Shown here: one piece after another, positions 8,871 through 18,568 of the stretch
Numbering within the stretch: the stretch's first letter is position 1
How the letters are laid out: each line of letters opens with the position of its first letter
Assembly: GCA_007988745.1 (NCBI GenBank)
Contig: BJUT01000003.1
Location: forward strand, 62,001-126,000
DNA: 64,000 bases
DNA from: Pseudoalteromonas atlantica
Lineage (GTDB): Bacteria; Pseudomonadota; Gammaproteobacteria; Enterobacterales; Alteromonadaceae
Reading direction: 5' to 3'
Translations under genes and position numbers: made by a program
The notes under the pieces: generated by a model
Databases searched by the model: none
What the model was told of the DNA's origin: nothing
What the model saw: only the letters and a program-made list of their open reading frames with translations

Positions 8871-10406
8871 TTAGCAATACATGCTTGAAATATAATCAGC
8901 AGCGACCGTTTCCCACGAAAAACGTGCTCCTTTAGCATTAGCTGTAATGTTACTCCATTGCTTAGGATTTTGCTGTTTTAGCGTAAGGGTTTCAGTCAAG
9001 CATGTCATTAACCCATCAACTTGTTCATTCAACGAGCCGCCAGAAAATACAAAGCCATTGTTGTTGTGGCTTACGGTGTCTTTTAAACCGCCAACACTGT
9101 GGACTAAACAAGGTTGCCCTGCGCGCATAGCAAGCATTTGACTAATTCCGCATGGCTCGAACGAGCTTGGCATTAAAAATAAATCCCCAAGCTCATATAG
9201 GCTATCGCCAATACCTTGCCCATAACCTTTTAAAAACAATAAGTTTGTATTACGTGCCATAGCCTTGGTAAAAATGCTTTCAAGGGCTTTGTCACCAGAG
9301 CCTAAAATAATAAGACGACCGTTAAAACGGTTAATTATTTCACACACTTTATCAAGCGCTAATGCATTACCGTATTGTTGGCAAAGTAATAACACCTTTT
9401 GCTCGGTCAGCCTGCCAACACTTGTTACAAGGGGCCCATCTATTGGCGTGTTTTTAAACTGCAGCATGCGCTGATGCGCCACATAGTAGCTCGTTTCAAG
9501 CTGCTCATGTTTTGCCATCCAGTTAAATAAAGTATGTTCAATACGCTCATACAAGAGCGATAAAGTAACTTGCTTAGGGTTTTGCTCAGGGTATTCACAG
9601 CCATTTAATATTCCCACCACCTTGCCTTGAGCCGATTGATTTTGTAAATCAAGCTCTAAGCCTTCTCCACCAAAAAAACCTTGCTGATAATTACTCGGCT
9701 TTAGTACCTCGGTACTGTAAGTAGGTGAGACTAAATGAACTTTATCCGCCAAATTTATAGCACTGCGCATAGGGTTAAAACAGTGTGGGTAACGAGGGTC
9801 GCACAAATGTTGCCCGTTATAACCTAACGAAGGAAACCAAGCCTCTAAACTCGAGTCGTCGTGTTTAAAAGGCCTGATCCCTTGCAGTGCTAAATTATGA
9901 ACTGTATAGGCAATATGTAAATTAGCGAGGGTATCGTAGCGTTTATCAAATTTTAATAATACGGCGACACACGCGCTATGCCAATCGTGTAAATGCAGTG
10001 CTTGAGGGCGCGTTATTAAACCCTGAAGCAGCGCTTCACATAGAGCGGCACTAAATAATGCATATTTTGTTGCATCAGTAGCAAAAGGTCGCCCGGGTTC
10101 GTCATTGCAATACACCGAACCCGATTGGCTAAACAGTGGGTGCGAAATAACAAATTGATTAATGTGTGTGTTGTCATCACTTATTTTAAATAAAGATAAT
10201 ACCTGTGGCTGCGCTCTAAATATAACAGTGACATCACCTATATATTCACGTTGCAGTTGCTCAAACCCATAATCAGGAATAACAACATCTACGCTCACGC
10301 CTTGTGCTGCTAGTGCTTTTGGGGCATCTCTGACTACATCTGCTACCCCGCCCACTTTAGCGTTTGGTAGAGCATCGTTTTCTGCGGCAACCATTAATAC
10401 ATGCAT
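8871..10406 (-). CDS. glgA: Glycogen synthase (ADP-glucose, GT5)
   Basis: 511 residues. Transfers glucose from ADP-glucose to the non-reducing end of the glucan. The N-terminal ADP-glucose site reads KVGGVADV (Lys17, the KTGGL motif of the family), an N-terminal GT5 domain follows, and the C-terminal Rossmann half carries SVGRLTEQK and the nucleotide-binding PSSFEPCGISQMLAMRAG with the conserved Glu. It is the last gene of the seven-gene glycogen operon, 41 bases after glgC. No clear terminator is visible in the 91 bases that follow before the EAL-HDOD gene start region. Confidence 0.95.
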   Translation of the reverse strand: MHVLMVAAENDALPNAKVGGVADVVRDAPKALAAQGVSVDVVIPDYGFEQLQREYIGDVTVIFRAQPQVLSLFKISDDNTHINQFVISHPLFSQSGSVYCNDEPGRPFATDATKYALFSAALCEALLQGLITRPQALHLHDWHSACVAVLLKFDKRYDTLANLHIAYTVHNLALQGIRPFKHDDSSLEAWFPSLGYNGQHLCDPRYPHCFNPMRSAINLADKVHLVSPTYSTEVLKPSNYQQGFFGGEGLELDLQNQSAQGKVVGILNGCEYPEQNPKQVTLSLLYERIEHTLFNWMAKHEQLETSYYVAHQRMLQFKNTPIDGPLVTSVGRLTEQKVLLLCQQYGNALALDKVCEIINRFNGRLIILGSGDKALESIFTKAMARNTNLLFLKGYGQGIGDSLYELGDLFLMPSSFEPCGISQMLAMRAGQPCLVHSVGGLKDTVSHNNNGFVFSGGSLNEQVDGLMTCLTETLTLKQQNPKQWSNITANAKGARFSWETVAADYISSMYC

Positions 10407-10447
10407 TTATTTACTACTTCCTTAACCTTTGTTATTCGCATCCGATT

Positions 10448-11749
10448 TTAAGCGAACTTTTTATTTTCGTGTGCTTGACGTTCAAGCTTTTTAGCAAGTT
10501 CCGTGAGCATATCACGGGTGACTAATACGATGCCTTTTTTAGATACCCTAAAGCCATTTTCTTCATCGGCTTTTCTATCGTAGCCAATTTCAAGCCCTGC
10601 GGGTATTTCACAGCTTCGATCAATTATGGCTCGCTTAATTTTACAATGACGATTAATAAGAGCCCCGGGTAAAATAACCGATTGCTCTATTTCGCAAAAT
10701 GAACGCACGTGCACGTTTGAAAACAGCAGTGATTTTCTAACTACTGAGCCCGATACAATACACCCTCCCGATACCGTAGAGTCTACCGCCATACCTCGTC
10801 TGTCTTCATCATCAAAAATAAACTTAGCCGGTGGCAACTGCTCTTGGTAGGTCCAAATAGGCCAGGTTGGATCGTATAAATCTAGCTGTGGCTCGGGCAT
10901 TACCAATTCCATATTGGCTTCCCAAAACGAGTCTAACGTTCCTACATCACGCCAATAAGGTTGCCCTTCTTGCATGGGATCTCTAAACGGAAACGCATAC
11001 ACACTGTGCTCTTCTATAATTGCCGGAATAATATCGTGCCCAAAGTCGCGGCCAGAACCTTCATTTTCAGCATCTTTTTTTAGCTGCTCAAATAAAAACT
11101 CAGTATTAAACACATAGTTGCCCATAGAGGCTAAGCAGGTACCTGGCTTACCAGGGACAGAGCTGGGGATCGAAGGCTTTTCATCGAAGCGACATACCCG
11201 ATTTCTTTCATCAACGGTCATTACCCCAAAGGTATCTGCAGCCTCTTCAACAGGTACTTCAAGGCAACATACTGTCATGTCGGCGCCTTTTTGCACATGC
11301 TCGGCTAATAGAGCGCCGTAATCCATTCGATAAACGTGATCGCCTGACAAAATCATCACATATTTTGGCAGTTCGTGGCGAATAATATCCATGTTTTGAA
11401 AAACCGCATCGGCAGTTCCACAATACCACTCATCACCATTACGCTGAGATGCGGGTAAAATTTCAACCGACTCCCCCAGCTCTTTTTTAAAATGGCCCCA
11501 GGCGCGATTAACATGGCGAATCAAAGAGTGCGATTTATATTGTGTGGCTATGCCTACACGCCTCACACCCGAATTGATACAATTTGATAATGGAAAATCG
11601 ATAATACGGTGCTTACCGCCAAAATAAACAGCGGGCTTTGCGCGCCAATCTGTCAATTCGTGTAAGCGTGAGCCGCGTCCACCAGCCAGTATTAACGCGT
11701 ACGTATCTCGGGTTAAGCTACTTATGTAACGATTTGCATAACTAGGCAT
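10448..11749 (-). CDS. glgC: Glucose-1-phosphate adenylyltransferase
   Basis: 433 residues. Makes ADP-glucose from ATP and glucose-1-phosphate, the committed and usually allosterically controlled step of bacterial glycogen synthesis. Motifs: nucleotide-binding [13 protein letters not shown] with the following [28 protein letters not shown], the active-site [10 protein letters not shown] and the substrate site [20 protein letters not shown]. The C-terminal third is the left-handed beta-helix domain. GAGAG lies upstream of ATG 11749. Placed between glgP and glgA in the operon, with a 73-base gap from glgP. Confidence 0.96.
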   Translation of the reverse strand: MPSYANRYISSLTRDTYALILAGGRGSRLHELTDWRAKPAVYFGGKHRIIDFPLSNCINSGVRRVGIATQYKSHSLIRHVNRAWGHFKKELGESVEILPASQRNGDEWYCGTADAVFQNMDIIRHELPKYVMILSGDHVYRMDYGALLAEHVQKGADMTVCCLEVPVEEAADTFGVMTVDERNRVCRFDEKPSIPSSVPGKPGTCLASMGNYVFNTEFLFEQLKKDAENEGSGRDFGHDIIPAIIEEHSVYAFPFRDPMQEGQPYWRDVGTLDSFWEANMELVMPEPQLDLYDPTWPIWTYQEQLPPAKFIFDDEDRRGMAVDSTVSGGCIVSGSVVRKSLLFSNVHVRSFCEIEQSVILPGALINRHCKIKRAIIDRSCEIPAGLEIGYDRKADEENGFRVSKKGIVLVTRDMLTELAKKLERQAHENKKFA

Positions 11750-11822
11750 AATACTCTCTCCGTTTAGTCTGTGCTCTTAGTGGCATGGCTCGTAGTTGCG
11801 TGTAAGTCTGTTTCACTAATAG

Positions 11823-14300
11823 TTAGGGGGTTAGGTGCCAAATATCTTCACTGTATTGGCTTATGGTTCTATCGCTTGAAAATATGCCGCTTGCGGCCGT
11901 ATTTAAAATACTCATTTGCGTCCAATGCGTTTGGTCTTGATACGCAGCCTCTACCTGCTTTTGCGCTGCCACATAGCTTTCAAAGTCATGTGCAACCAAC
12001 CACGGATCGTGAGGGCTTTTAATAGCATTAATAATGTCGTCAAATAAATTAGGCTCAAACAGGTTAAATTGCCCGCTTTCGAGTAACTGCATTACATGGC
12101 TTAGGTCGCTGTTTTGCTCTATTAAATGAGAAGGGTTATATCGCGATTTAATATCATCAATTTGATGAGCCTGGGCACCAAACAAAAAGAAATTATCAGC
12201 GCCAACAGCGTCTCTAATTTCAATATTCGCCCCATCTAACGTACCAATAGTAAGCGCACCATTCATCATAAACTTCATGTTACCAGTGCCTGATGCTTCT
12301 TTACCTGCGGTCGATACTTGCTCTGATAAATCGGTTGCAGGGCAAATAGTTTCCATTGCGGTTACATTATAATTTGGCAAAAACGCAACTCGTAAATAAG
12401 GCGCTGCAAGTGGGTCTTTATTAATAACCTCAGCTACGTTATTAATTAACTTAATTATTTTTTTAGCCATGTAATAACCAGGGGCGGCTTTACCCCCTAG
12501 CAGCACACAACGTGGTACTAAGTTTGTAGTATCGCCTCGGCGTATACGGTCGTATAAATGAATAACATGAAGTACATTTAATAACTGGCGTTTGTATTCG
12601 TGAATACGTTTAACTTGTACGTCAAACATCATCTCTACATCAAAATCAACACCACAGCGCTCTTTCACTAAATCGACGAGACGTTGTTTGTTTTCGCGTT
12701 TAACATTTTGCCATTGCTGATGAAACGCGGTGTCGTCGAAGTAGCGGCGTAATTGGCTTATATCTGCAAAATCGCTAACCCATTTTGAGCCAATTTTTTC
12801 TGTAATTAAATGACTCAAGGCCGGGTTGCAGTGTGCTAACCAACGCCTTGGGGTAACCCCGTTGGTTTTATTATTAAACTTGTTAGGCCAAAGCTCATAA
12901 AAGGTTTTAAATAGCCCTTCTTTTAAAAGTTGGGTATGTAGTGCGGCCACACCATTTACCGAATAGCTACCAACAATCGCTAAATAAGCCATACGTATTT
13001 GCGGCACGTCGCCTTCTTCAATTAACGAAAGCGCACGCTGTTTACTTGCATCGCCTGGCCAATGCTGAGCCACTTGCGCTAAAAAGCGGGCGTTTATTTC
13101 ATAAATAATTTCTAAAATTCGCGGCAATAGTTTTGCAAAAAGCGGCACTGACCACTTTTCTAATGCCTCTGGCAATAGCGTGTGGTTAGTGTAAGCCATT
13201 GTGCTGGTTGTAATTTCCCACGCGTTATCCCAATCAAGCTCGTAATCATCAACTAAAATGCGCATTAACTCTGCCACGGCAATACTTGGGTGCGTATCAT
13301 TTAATTGAAATACATGATGTGCAGCAAAGTCACTAAAGTCTTCGCCGTACTGTTCAACCCATTGCGATACGATATCTTGAATACTCGCTGATGATAAAAA
13401 GTACTGTTGGCGTAATCTAAGCTCTTTACCATTTTCACTGCTGTCATTTGGGTAAAGCACCATTGTAATTTGTTCTGCTAGGTTTTTTTGCGCTACCGCT
13501 TCTGAATAACTCCCCGCATTAAACTCGGTTAAGTTAAATTCGTCGGTCGCTTCTGATTTCCATAGCCTTAGCGTATTAACAATGTCGTTTTTATAACCAG
13601 GAATAGGCACATCATATGGCACAGCTAATACGTCGTGACAACCAACCCATTGGCGATGTTCGCGCCCATGTTTGTCAGTATAACTTTGTACGTGCCCAAA
13701 AAACTTCACTCGTTGTGATTGCTCAGGCGCGGCAAGCTCCCACGGGTGCCCCTCACGAAGCCAGTTATCGGGTTGCTCAACTTGGTGGCCATTTTTTAAT
13801 GATTGGTTAAACATACCGTATTCGTAGCGAATACCGTAACCAACCACGGGAAGCGCAAGGCTTGCACAGCTATCTAAAAAGCAGGCAGCTAAACGCCCAA
13901 GGCCACCATTACCTAGCCCTGCATCGTGCTCGGCCTGGGCTACGGTTTCAATTGTGGTGCAATACTCTTGCAGTGCACTGGAGACTTGCTCGTCTAAGTC
14001 GAGGTTTAAAATTGCATTACCAAGTGCTCTACCCATTAAAAATTCTAGGGATAGGTAAGCTGTTTTACGGCGTTTTTCTTGCTTGATTTGTTGTTTGGTT
14101 TCTCTGCAACGTGCAACCAGCCGATCTCTGATTGTCAGCGCAAGCGCATGATATAAATACAGTTGCGACTCACCCACTTTGTCACGCCCTAAACTGTAAT
14201 AAAAGTGCCGAGTTAAATCATCTTTTAAAGTGCTTTCATCAATTACAGGGCCTTCTTGCCACCCTTTTACCACACACACATTTTCGTCTTGCTTAGACAT
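11823..14300 (-). CDS. glgP: Glycogen/starch phosphorylase
   Basis: 825 residues. Releases glucose-1-phosphate from glycogen chains by phosphorolysis; PLP cofactor. The PLP lysine is in EASGTGNMKF (about Lys676), and RRKTAYLSLEFLMGRAL and AACFLDSCASL are standard family blocks. I prefer ATG 14300 (MSKQDENVCVV) because GAGG sits nine bases upstream; the alternative ATG 14306 has GAGG only three bases away. The chosen start overlaps the glgX stop by 8 bases, so translation is probably coupled. Having both synthesis and degradation genes in one operon suggests continuous turnover of the store. Confidence 0.95.
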   Translation of the reverse strand: MSKQDENVCVVKGWQEGPVIDESTLKDDLTRHFYYSLGRDKVGESQLYLYHALALTIRDRLVARCRETKQQIKQEKRRKTAYLSLEFLMGRALGNAILNLDLDEQVSSALQEYCTTIETVAQAEHDAGLGNGGLGRLAACFLDSCASLALPVVGYGIRYEYGMFNQSLKNGHQVEQPDNWLREGHPWELAAPEQSQRVKFFGHVQSYTDKHGREHRQWVGCHDVLAVPYDVPIPGYKNDIVNTLRLWKSEATDEFNLTEFNAGSYSEAVAQKNLAEQITMVLYPNDSSENGKELRLRQQYFLSSASIQDIVSQWVEQYGEDFSDFAAHHVFQLNDTHPSIAVAELMRILVDDYELDWDNAWEITTSTMAYTNHTLLPEALEKWSVPLFAKLLPRILEIIYEINARFLAQVAQHWPGDASKQRALSLIEEGDVPQIRMAYLAIVGSYSVNGVAALHTQLLKEGLFKTFYELWPNKFNNKTNGVTPRRWLAHCNPALSHLITEKIGSKWVSDFADISQLRRYFDDTAFHQQWQNVKRENKQRLVDLVKERCGVDFDVEMMFDVQVKRIHEYKRQLLNVLHVIHLYDRIRRGDTTNLVPRCVLLGGKAAPGYYMAKKIIKLINNVAEVINKDPLAAPYLRVAFLPNYNVTAMETICPATDLSEQVSTAGKEASGTGNMKFMMNGALTIGTLDGANIEIRDAVGADNFFLFGAQAHQIDDIKSRYNPSHLIEQNSDLSHVMQLLESGQFNLFEPNLFDDIINAIKSPHDPWLVAHDFESYVAAQKQVEAAYQDQTHWTQMSILNTAASGIFSSDRTISQYSEDIWHLTP

Positions 14301-16356
14301 GACCATCGTCCTCTAAATTTGCACTAAAAACCCAGCTGCTTTGTGCTGAAATTTCGACTATTGCATCCTCTTTACTACTCACCGATGCGTTATGTACACT
14401 TGATAAAACCATGTCCCATTGCGCCGCGATAGGCGATGGGGGTAACTTACAAAAAACTGTTTTTTTACTCGCATTTAAAATGATTAATAAGGCGTATTTA
14501 TTTTGCTTATCTAACAAGCTATACATTAAAAACTGGCGCTGTGGCTCGTGCCAATGCTCGTTGGTCATTTTTACGCCTTGCTCGGTAAACCATTTAACCG
14601 TAAAGCGCTCGTCAATATCTTCTGAGAACACACTGTGTTTAAACGCACTGTGACCACGCCTTATTTTTAGTGCATCGTCAATAAATCGGGTTAGTGAATG
14701 ATTTAGCTGCGAGTCTTTCCATGCCAACCAACTGGTGCGGTTATTTTGACAATACGCATTATTATTGCCCCCTTGCGAGTGCCCCATTTCACTGCCTGAG
14801 GCAATCATAGGCACCCCTTTTGAGAGTATTAGCGTAAGTAAAAAGTTCTTTTGTTGCTGCAGCCTTAGGGCAATAATTTTGGCATCATTAGTAAATCCTT
14901 CAACACCACAATTGGTGGAATGATTAGCGCTGTGGCCATCGCGATTTTGCTCGCCATTCGCTTCATTATGTTTATGCTCATAACTCACCAAATCGGCAAG
15001 CGTAAAACCATCATGGCTGGTAATAAAATTAATACTGTTTAGCGGCCCGCGCTGGCTGTGCTCAAAAATATCAAATGAGCCATGAATACGTTTTGCTACA
15101 TTTGCAATAACGCCTTCTTCGCTTTGCCAAAATCGGCGTATGACATCTCTGTATTGGTCATTCCACTCTCGCCAAGGTGCAGCAAAAGCCCCCAGTTGAT
15201 AACCTCCTGGCCCTATATCCCAGGGCTCACTAATAAGCTTTACACGGCTTAATACAGGGTCTTGTTCAATGGCTTGAAAAAACGCATGGGCGCTATTAAA
15301 ACCATGGGCATTTCGGCCTAAAATGGTGGCTAAATCAAACCTAAATCCGTCTACTCCCATTACTTGCACCCAATAACGTAAGCTATCAAGTACCAGCTTT
15401 AAGGTTTTAGGATGATCAATATTAATGGTGTTACCACAGCCGGTATCGTTTATATACACCTGTGGCTTATCAGCCACCGTTCGGTAATAAGCTAAGTTAT
15501 CTAGCCCTCTGAGCGATAAAATCGGCCCATCGGCGCCCGCTTCTGCGGTGTGGTTATAAACCACATCTAAAATAACCTCTATATCCGCTTTATGAAGCTC
15601 GCTAACCATGCGCTTAAATTCGTTAATGTCATCATCAACTAAATAATCTTTATGCGGCGTAAAAAAGTTGAGTGTGTTGTAGCCCCAATAATTTTGCAGC
15701 CCTTTTGCTGTTAAAAACTGCTCACTTATAAAAGCATGCACAGGGAGCAGCTCTAGTGCGGTAACCCCTAAATTATGTAAATGCTCAATAAAGCTAGGGT
15801 GGCTTAAGCCTAAAAATTTGCCTTGCAAATTTTTAGGAATATTAGGATGTCGGCACGTGGCGCCTTTTACATGGCACTCATAAATAACGGTATTAGACCA
15901 GCTATGGTTTGGCTTCTTATGTTTATAAGGCTGGCTATTTATAACCCGTGATTTAGGTATATCAATGGCATTATTAACGGTGCTTTTCGTGCCAATAGGC
16001 ATTTGCCCATAGTGGCGCTCACTCCATGTAAATTCGCCAAATAAGTCTTTTGCATAAGGGTCTATCAGCAACTTATGCTCGTTAAACAGCAGACCTTTTT
16101 CAGGACTGTACTCCCCTTCTACGCGATACCCATATAATGCGCCTTCGGCTAAGGGTGCTACATGGGCTGTCCATATACCGCCTTCGTTGATATGCATGGT
16201 TACTTTTAATATTTCAGAGTGCCCACTTTTATCAAATAAGCACACATAAGCTTGTGTTGCCTTAGGTGCGTACAAGCTAAAGTTAACGCCGCCACTGCTA
16301 ATAGTTGCGCCAAGTGGCTGTGGTTGCCCATGTGAAACCTCAAATCGATTACTCAT
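14293..16356 (-). CDS. glgX: Glycogen debranching enzyme (GH13_11)
   Basis: 687 residues. Hydrolyses alpha-1,6 branches of phosphorylase-trimmed glycogen. An N-terminal CBM48-type domain (GATISSGGVNFSLYAPKATQ) precedes the GH13 barrel. Catalytic regions: nucleophile Asp in GVDGFRFDLAT, acid/base Glu in LISEPWDIG, third acid in NFITSHDGFTLADL. ATG 16356 is chosen over TTG 16362; AAGG lies about eight bases upstream of it and it overlaps the glgB stop by 8 bases. Sits between glgB and glgP. Confidence 0.94.
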   Translation of the reverse strand: MSNRFEVSHGQPQPLGATISSGGVNFSLYAPKATQAYVCLFDKSGHSEILKVTMHINEGGIWTAHVAPLAEGALYGYRVEGEYSPEKGLLFNEHKLLIDPYAKDLFGEFTWSERHYGQMPIGTKSTVNNAIDIPKSRVINSQPYKHKKPNHSWSNTVIYECHVKGATCRHPNIPKNLQGKFLGLSHPSFIEHLHNLGVTALELLPVHAFISEQFLTAKGLQNYWGYNTLNFFTPHKDYLVDDDINEFKRMVSELHKADIEVILDVVYNHTAEAGADGPILSLRGLDNLAYYRTVADKPQVYINDTGCGNTINIDHPKTLKLVLDSLRYWVQVMGVDGFRFDLATILGRNAHGFNSAHAFFQAIEQDPVLSRVKLISEPWDIGPGGYQLGAFAAPWREWNDQYRDVIRRFWQSEEGVIANVAKRIHGSFDIFEHSQRGPLNSINFITSHDGFTLADLVSYEHKHNEANGEQNRDGHSANHSTNCGVEGFTNDAKIIALRLQQQKNFLLTLILSKGVPMIASGSEMGHSQGGNNNAYCQNNRTSWLAWKDSQLNHSLTRFIDDALKIRRGHSAFKHSVFSEDIDERFTVKWFTEQGVKMTNEHWHEPQRQFLMYSLLDKQNKYALLIILNASKKTVFCKLPPSPIAAQWDMVLSSVHNASVSSKEDAIVEISAQSSWVFSANLEDDGHV

Positions 16357-18568
16357 CTTCAACCTTTTGTAAATAAATAGTCGTTAACCCGCCAATTGCA
16401 ATTTTAATGCTGTGCGAAAAGCCATGAGCGCTTGCCTTAACGCTACTAACCGTGGCGTTTTTGTTTGCTGTTACTTTAATACCTGAGCCAAAAAAAGCGT
16501 CATCATCGGTGTTTAAAATAACCTTATATTTACCCGCTGCGGGTACCCCAATTTCATACTCTTGATAAGAAACAGGCGTAAAGTTTGCCACTACTACAAT
16601 AAAGTCGTGGGCATTTTTAGCATAACGTACAAAACTAAATATACTTTGCTCGTTATTGTTGTTATCTATCCATTCAAAACCCGCAGGGCTTGAGTCGAGT
16701 TCATACAGTGCAGGCGACTTTTTATAAACAGTATTAAGCGCTTGTACAGTGTTTTGTATACCGCGGTGGCTTTTATGCTCTAGCAAATGCCAATCAATAG
16801 AATGGTTGTGATCCCACTCTTTTCGCTGTGCTATTTCGCCGCCCATAAACAGCAGCTTTTTACCGGGGTGCGCCCACATAAATGCGTAATACGCACGTAA
16901 ATTCGCAAATTTTTGCCAATCATCACCAGGCATTTTTTCAATTAATGAGCCTTTACCATGTACAACTTCGTCATGACTTAGCGGTAAAATGTAATTTTCA
17001 CTAAATGCGTACACCATAGAAAAGGTCATTACGTGATGATGATGCTGCCTATAAAGCGGGTCATGTTGCATGTAATGAAGGCTGTCGTTCATCCACCCCA
17101 TATTCCATTTGTAGCCAAAACCTAAGCCATTGTGATCAACACTTTGAGTGACTCCCGGCCACGCGGTCGACTCTTCAGCCACCATCATAATGCCCTGATT
17201 ATTTTTATAACTACGCAAATTCACCTGCTTTAAGCACTCAATAGCGCCTAGGTTTTCTCGCCCACCATAACAATTGGCAACCCATTCACCTTCTTTGCGG
17301 CTGTAATCTAAATAAAGCATTGAAGCCACCGCATCTACGCGCAGTCCATCAAGGCCAAATTGCTCTAGCCAATACATCGCATTAGAGATTAAAAAGCTTT
17401 TAACCTCCGGGCGGTCGTAATTATAAATATAGGTATTCCAATCAGGATGAAAGCCTTGTCGAATATCGGCATGCTCAAATAAATGCGTGCCGTCAAAGTG
17501 GTGTAAACCATGCGGATCACTAGGAAAATGCCCAGGCACCCAATCAAGTAGCACGCCTAAGTTTGCTTTGTGACACTGCTGAACAAAGTATTTAAAACTG
17601 CTGTAATCACCAAAGCGACTAGTTGGTGCAAATAAACCCACCGGCTGGTAACCCCAAGAGCCATCAAACGGGTATTCACTTATTGGCATTAATTGAATAT
17701 GCGTAAAGCCCATTTCAAGCGTGTAATTAACCAGTTTGTCGGCAAGTTCGCTATAGCTTAAATAGCGGTTTTCTTCAGCCCTTTGCCATGAACCCAAGTG
17801 CACTTCGTAAATACTTATGGGCGCGTCTATATGGTTACGCTTTTGGCGATTTTTAAGCTCGCTATCACTGAGCGAAATAGCCGCTGCTTGCTGTTGTAAC
17901 ACACTGGCCGTACCCGGAGCTTGCTGCATTTTAAAGGCAAACGGATCTGCTTTTTCAAGCACATCGCCTTGCTGTGTCACAATAGAAAATTTATAACAGG
18001 TATCGGGTTGAAGCCCTGCGATAAAAAGCTCCCATACACCACATGCAGGATGAAAACGCATATAATGACGATTAGCTTGCCAAAGGTTAAATTCGCCAAT
18101 AACAGATACACTGGCTGCATTAGGCGCCCACACACAAAAACGCACTCCATCAACCCCTTGTTGGTTAATAAAGTGTGCGCCTAAATGTTTATATGCATGC
18201 TCTAAACTGCCTTCGTTAAATAAATACATTGCATCTGTATCTAGGCTGCTTGCAAAGCTATATTCATCGTAAAAACATAATGCTGAGTTTGCATATTCAA
18301 CGTTACACTTATAAGGTTGCGTGGGCATTTCGTTGCTTGTTGCAATGAATAAATCACTACTGTTATAACGCTTAGCAATAACTTTTTTATCATTAATAAT
18401 AATATTTACATTTTTAGCTGCGGGTAAATACACGCGTATTTCGTAGCCATTTTTATAAGCATGTGCCCCTAAAAAACTAAAAGGGTCTTTAAATCTGCCG
18501 CCTTGTAGTGCAGTTACCTGTGCGTCGTAATGGGTCTGTAATGAATCCTTTGGTGCGGTACTACTCAT
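16349..18568 (-). CDS. glgB: 1,4-alpha-glucan branching enzyme (GH13_9)
   Basis: 739 residues, the length of a full GlgB. Two N-terminal modules are visible: an N1 domain (GRFKDPFSFLGAHAYKNGY) and a CBM48 N2 domain (VRFCVWAPNAASVSVIGEFN). The GH13 barrel has SWGYQPVGLFAPTSRFG, nucleophile Asp in GLRVDAVASMLYLDYSR, acid Glu in MVAEESTAWPGV and third acid in LSHDEVVHGKGS. It forms the alpha-1,6 branches of glycogen. Start ATG 18568 has AAGGA upstream and overlaps the malQ stop by 8 bases. Confidence 0.96.
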   Translation of the reverse strand: MSSTAPKDSLQTHYDAQVTALQGGRFKDPFSFLGAHAYKNGYEIRVYLPAAKNVNIIINDKKVIAKRYNSSDLFIATSNEMPTQPYKCNVEYANSALCFYDEYSFASSLDTDAMYLFNEGSLEHAYKHLGAHFINQQGVDGVRFCVWAPNAASVSVIGEFNLWQANRHYMRFHPACGVWELFIAGLQPDTCYKFSIVTQQGDVLEKADPFAFKMQQAPGTASVLQQQAAAISLSDSELKNRQKRNHIDAPISIYEVHLGSWQRAEENRYLSYSELADKLVNYTLEMGFTHIQLMPISEYPFDGSWGYQPVGLFAPTSRFGDYSSFKYFVQQCHKANLGVLLDWVPGHFPSDPHGLHHFDGTHLFEHADIRQGFHPDWNTYIYNYDRPEVKSFLISNAMYWLEQFGLDGLRVDAVASMLYLDYSRKEGEWVANCYGGRENLGAIECLKQVNLRSYKNNQGIMMVAEESTAWPGVTQSVDHNGLGFGYKWNMGWMNDSLHYMQHDPLYRQHHHHVMTFSMVYAFSENYILPLSHDEVVHGKGSLIEKMPGDDWQKFANLRAYYAFMWAHPGKKLLFMGGEIAQRKEWDHNHSIDWHLLEHKSHRGIQNTVQALNTVYKKSPALYELDSSPAGFEWIDNNNNEQSIFSFVRYAKNAHDFIVVVANFTPVSYQEYEIGVPAAGKYKVILNTDDDAFFGSGIKVTANKNATVSSVKASAHGFSHSIKIAIGGLTTIYLQKVEDE

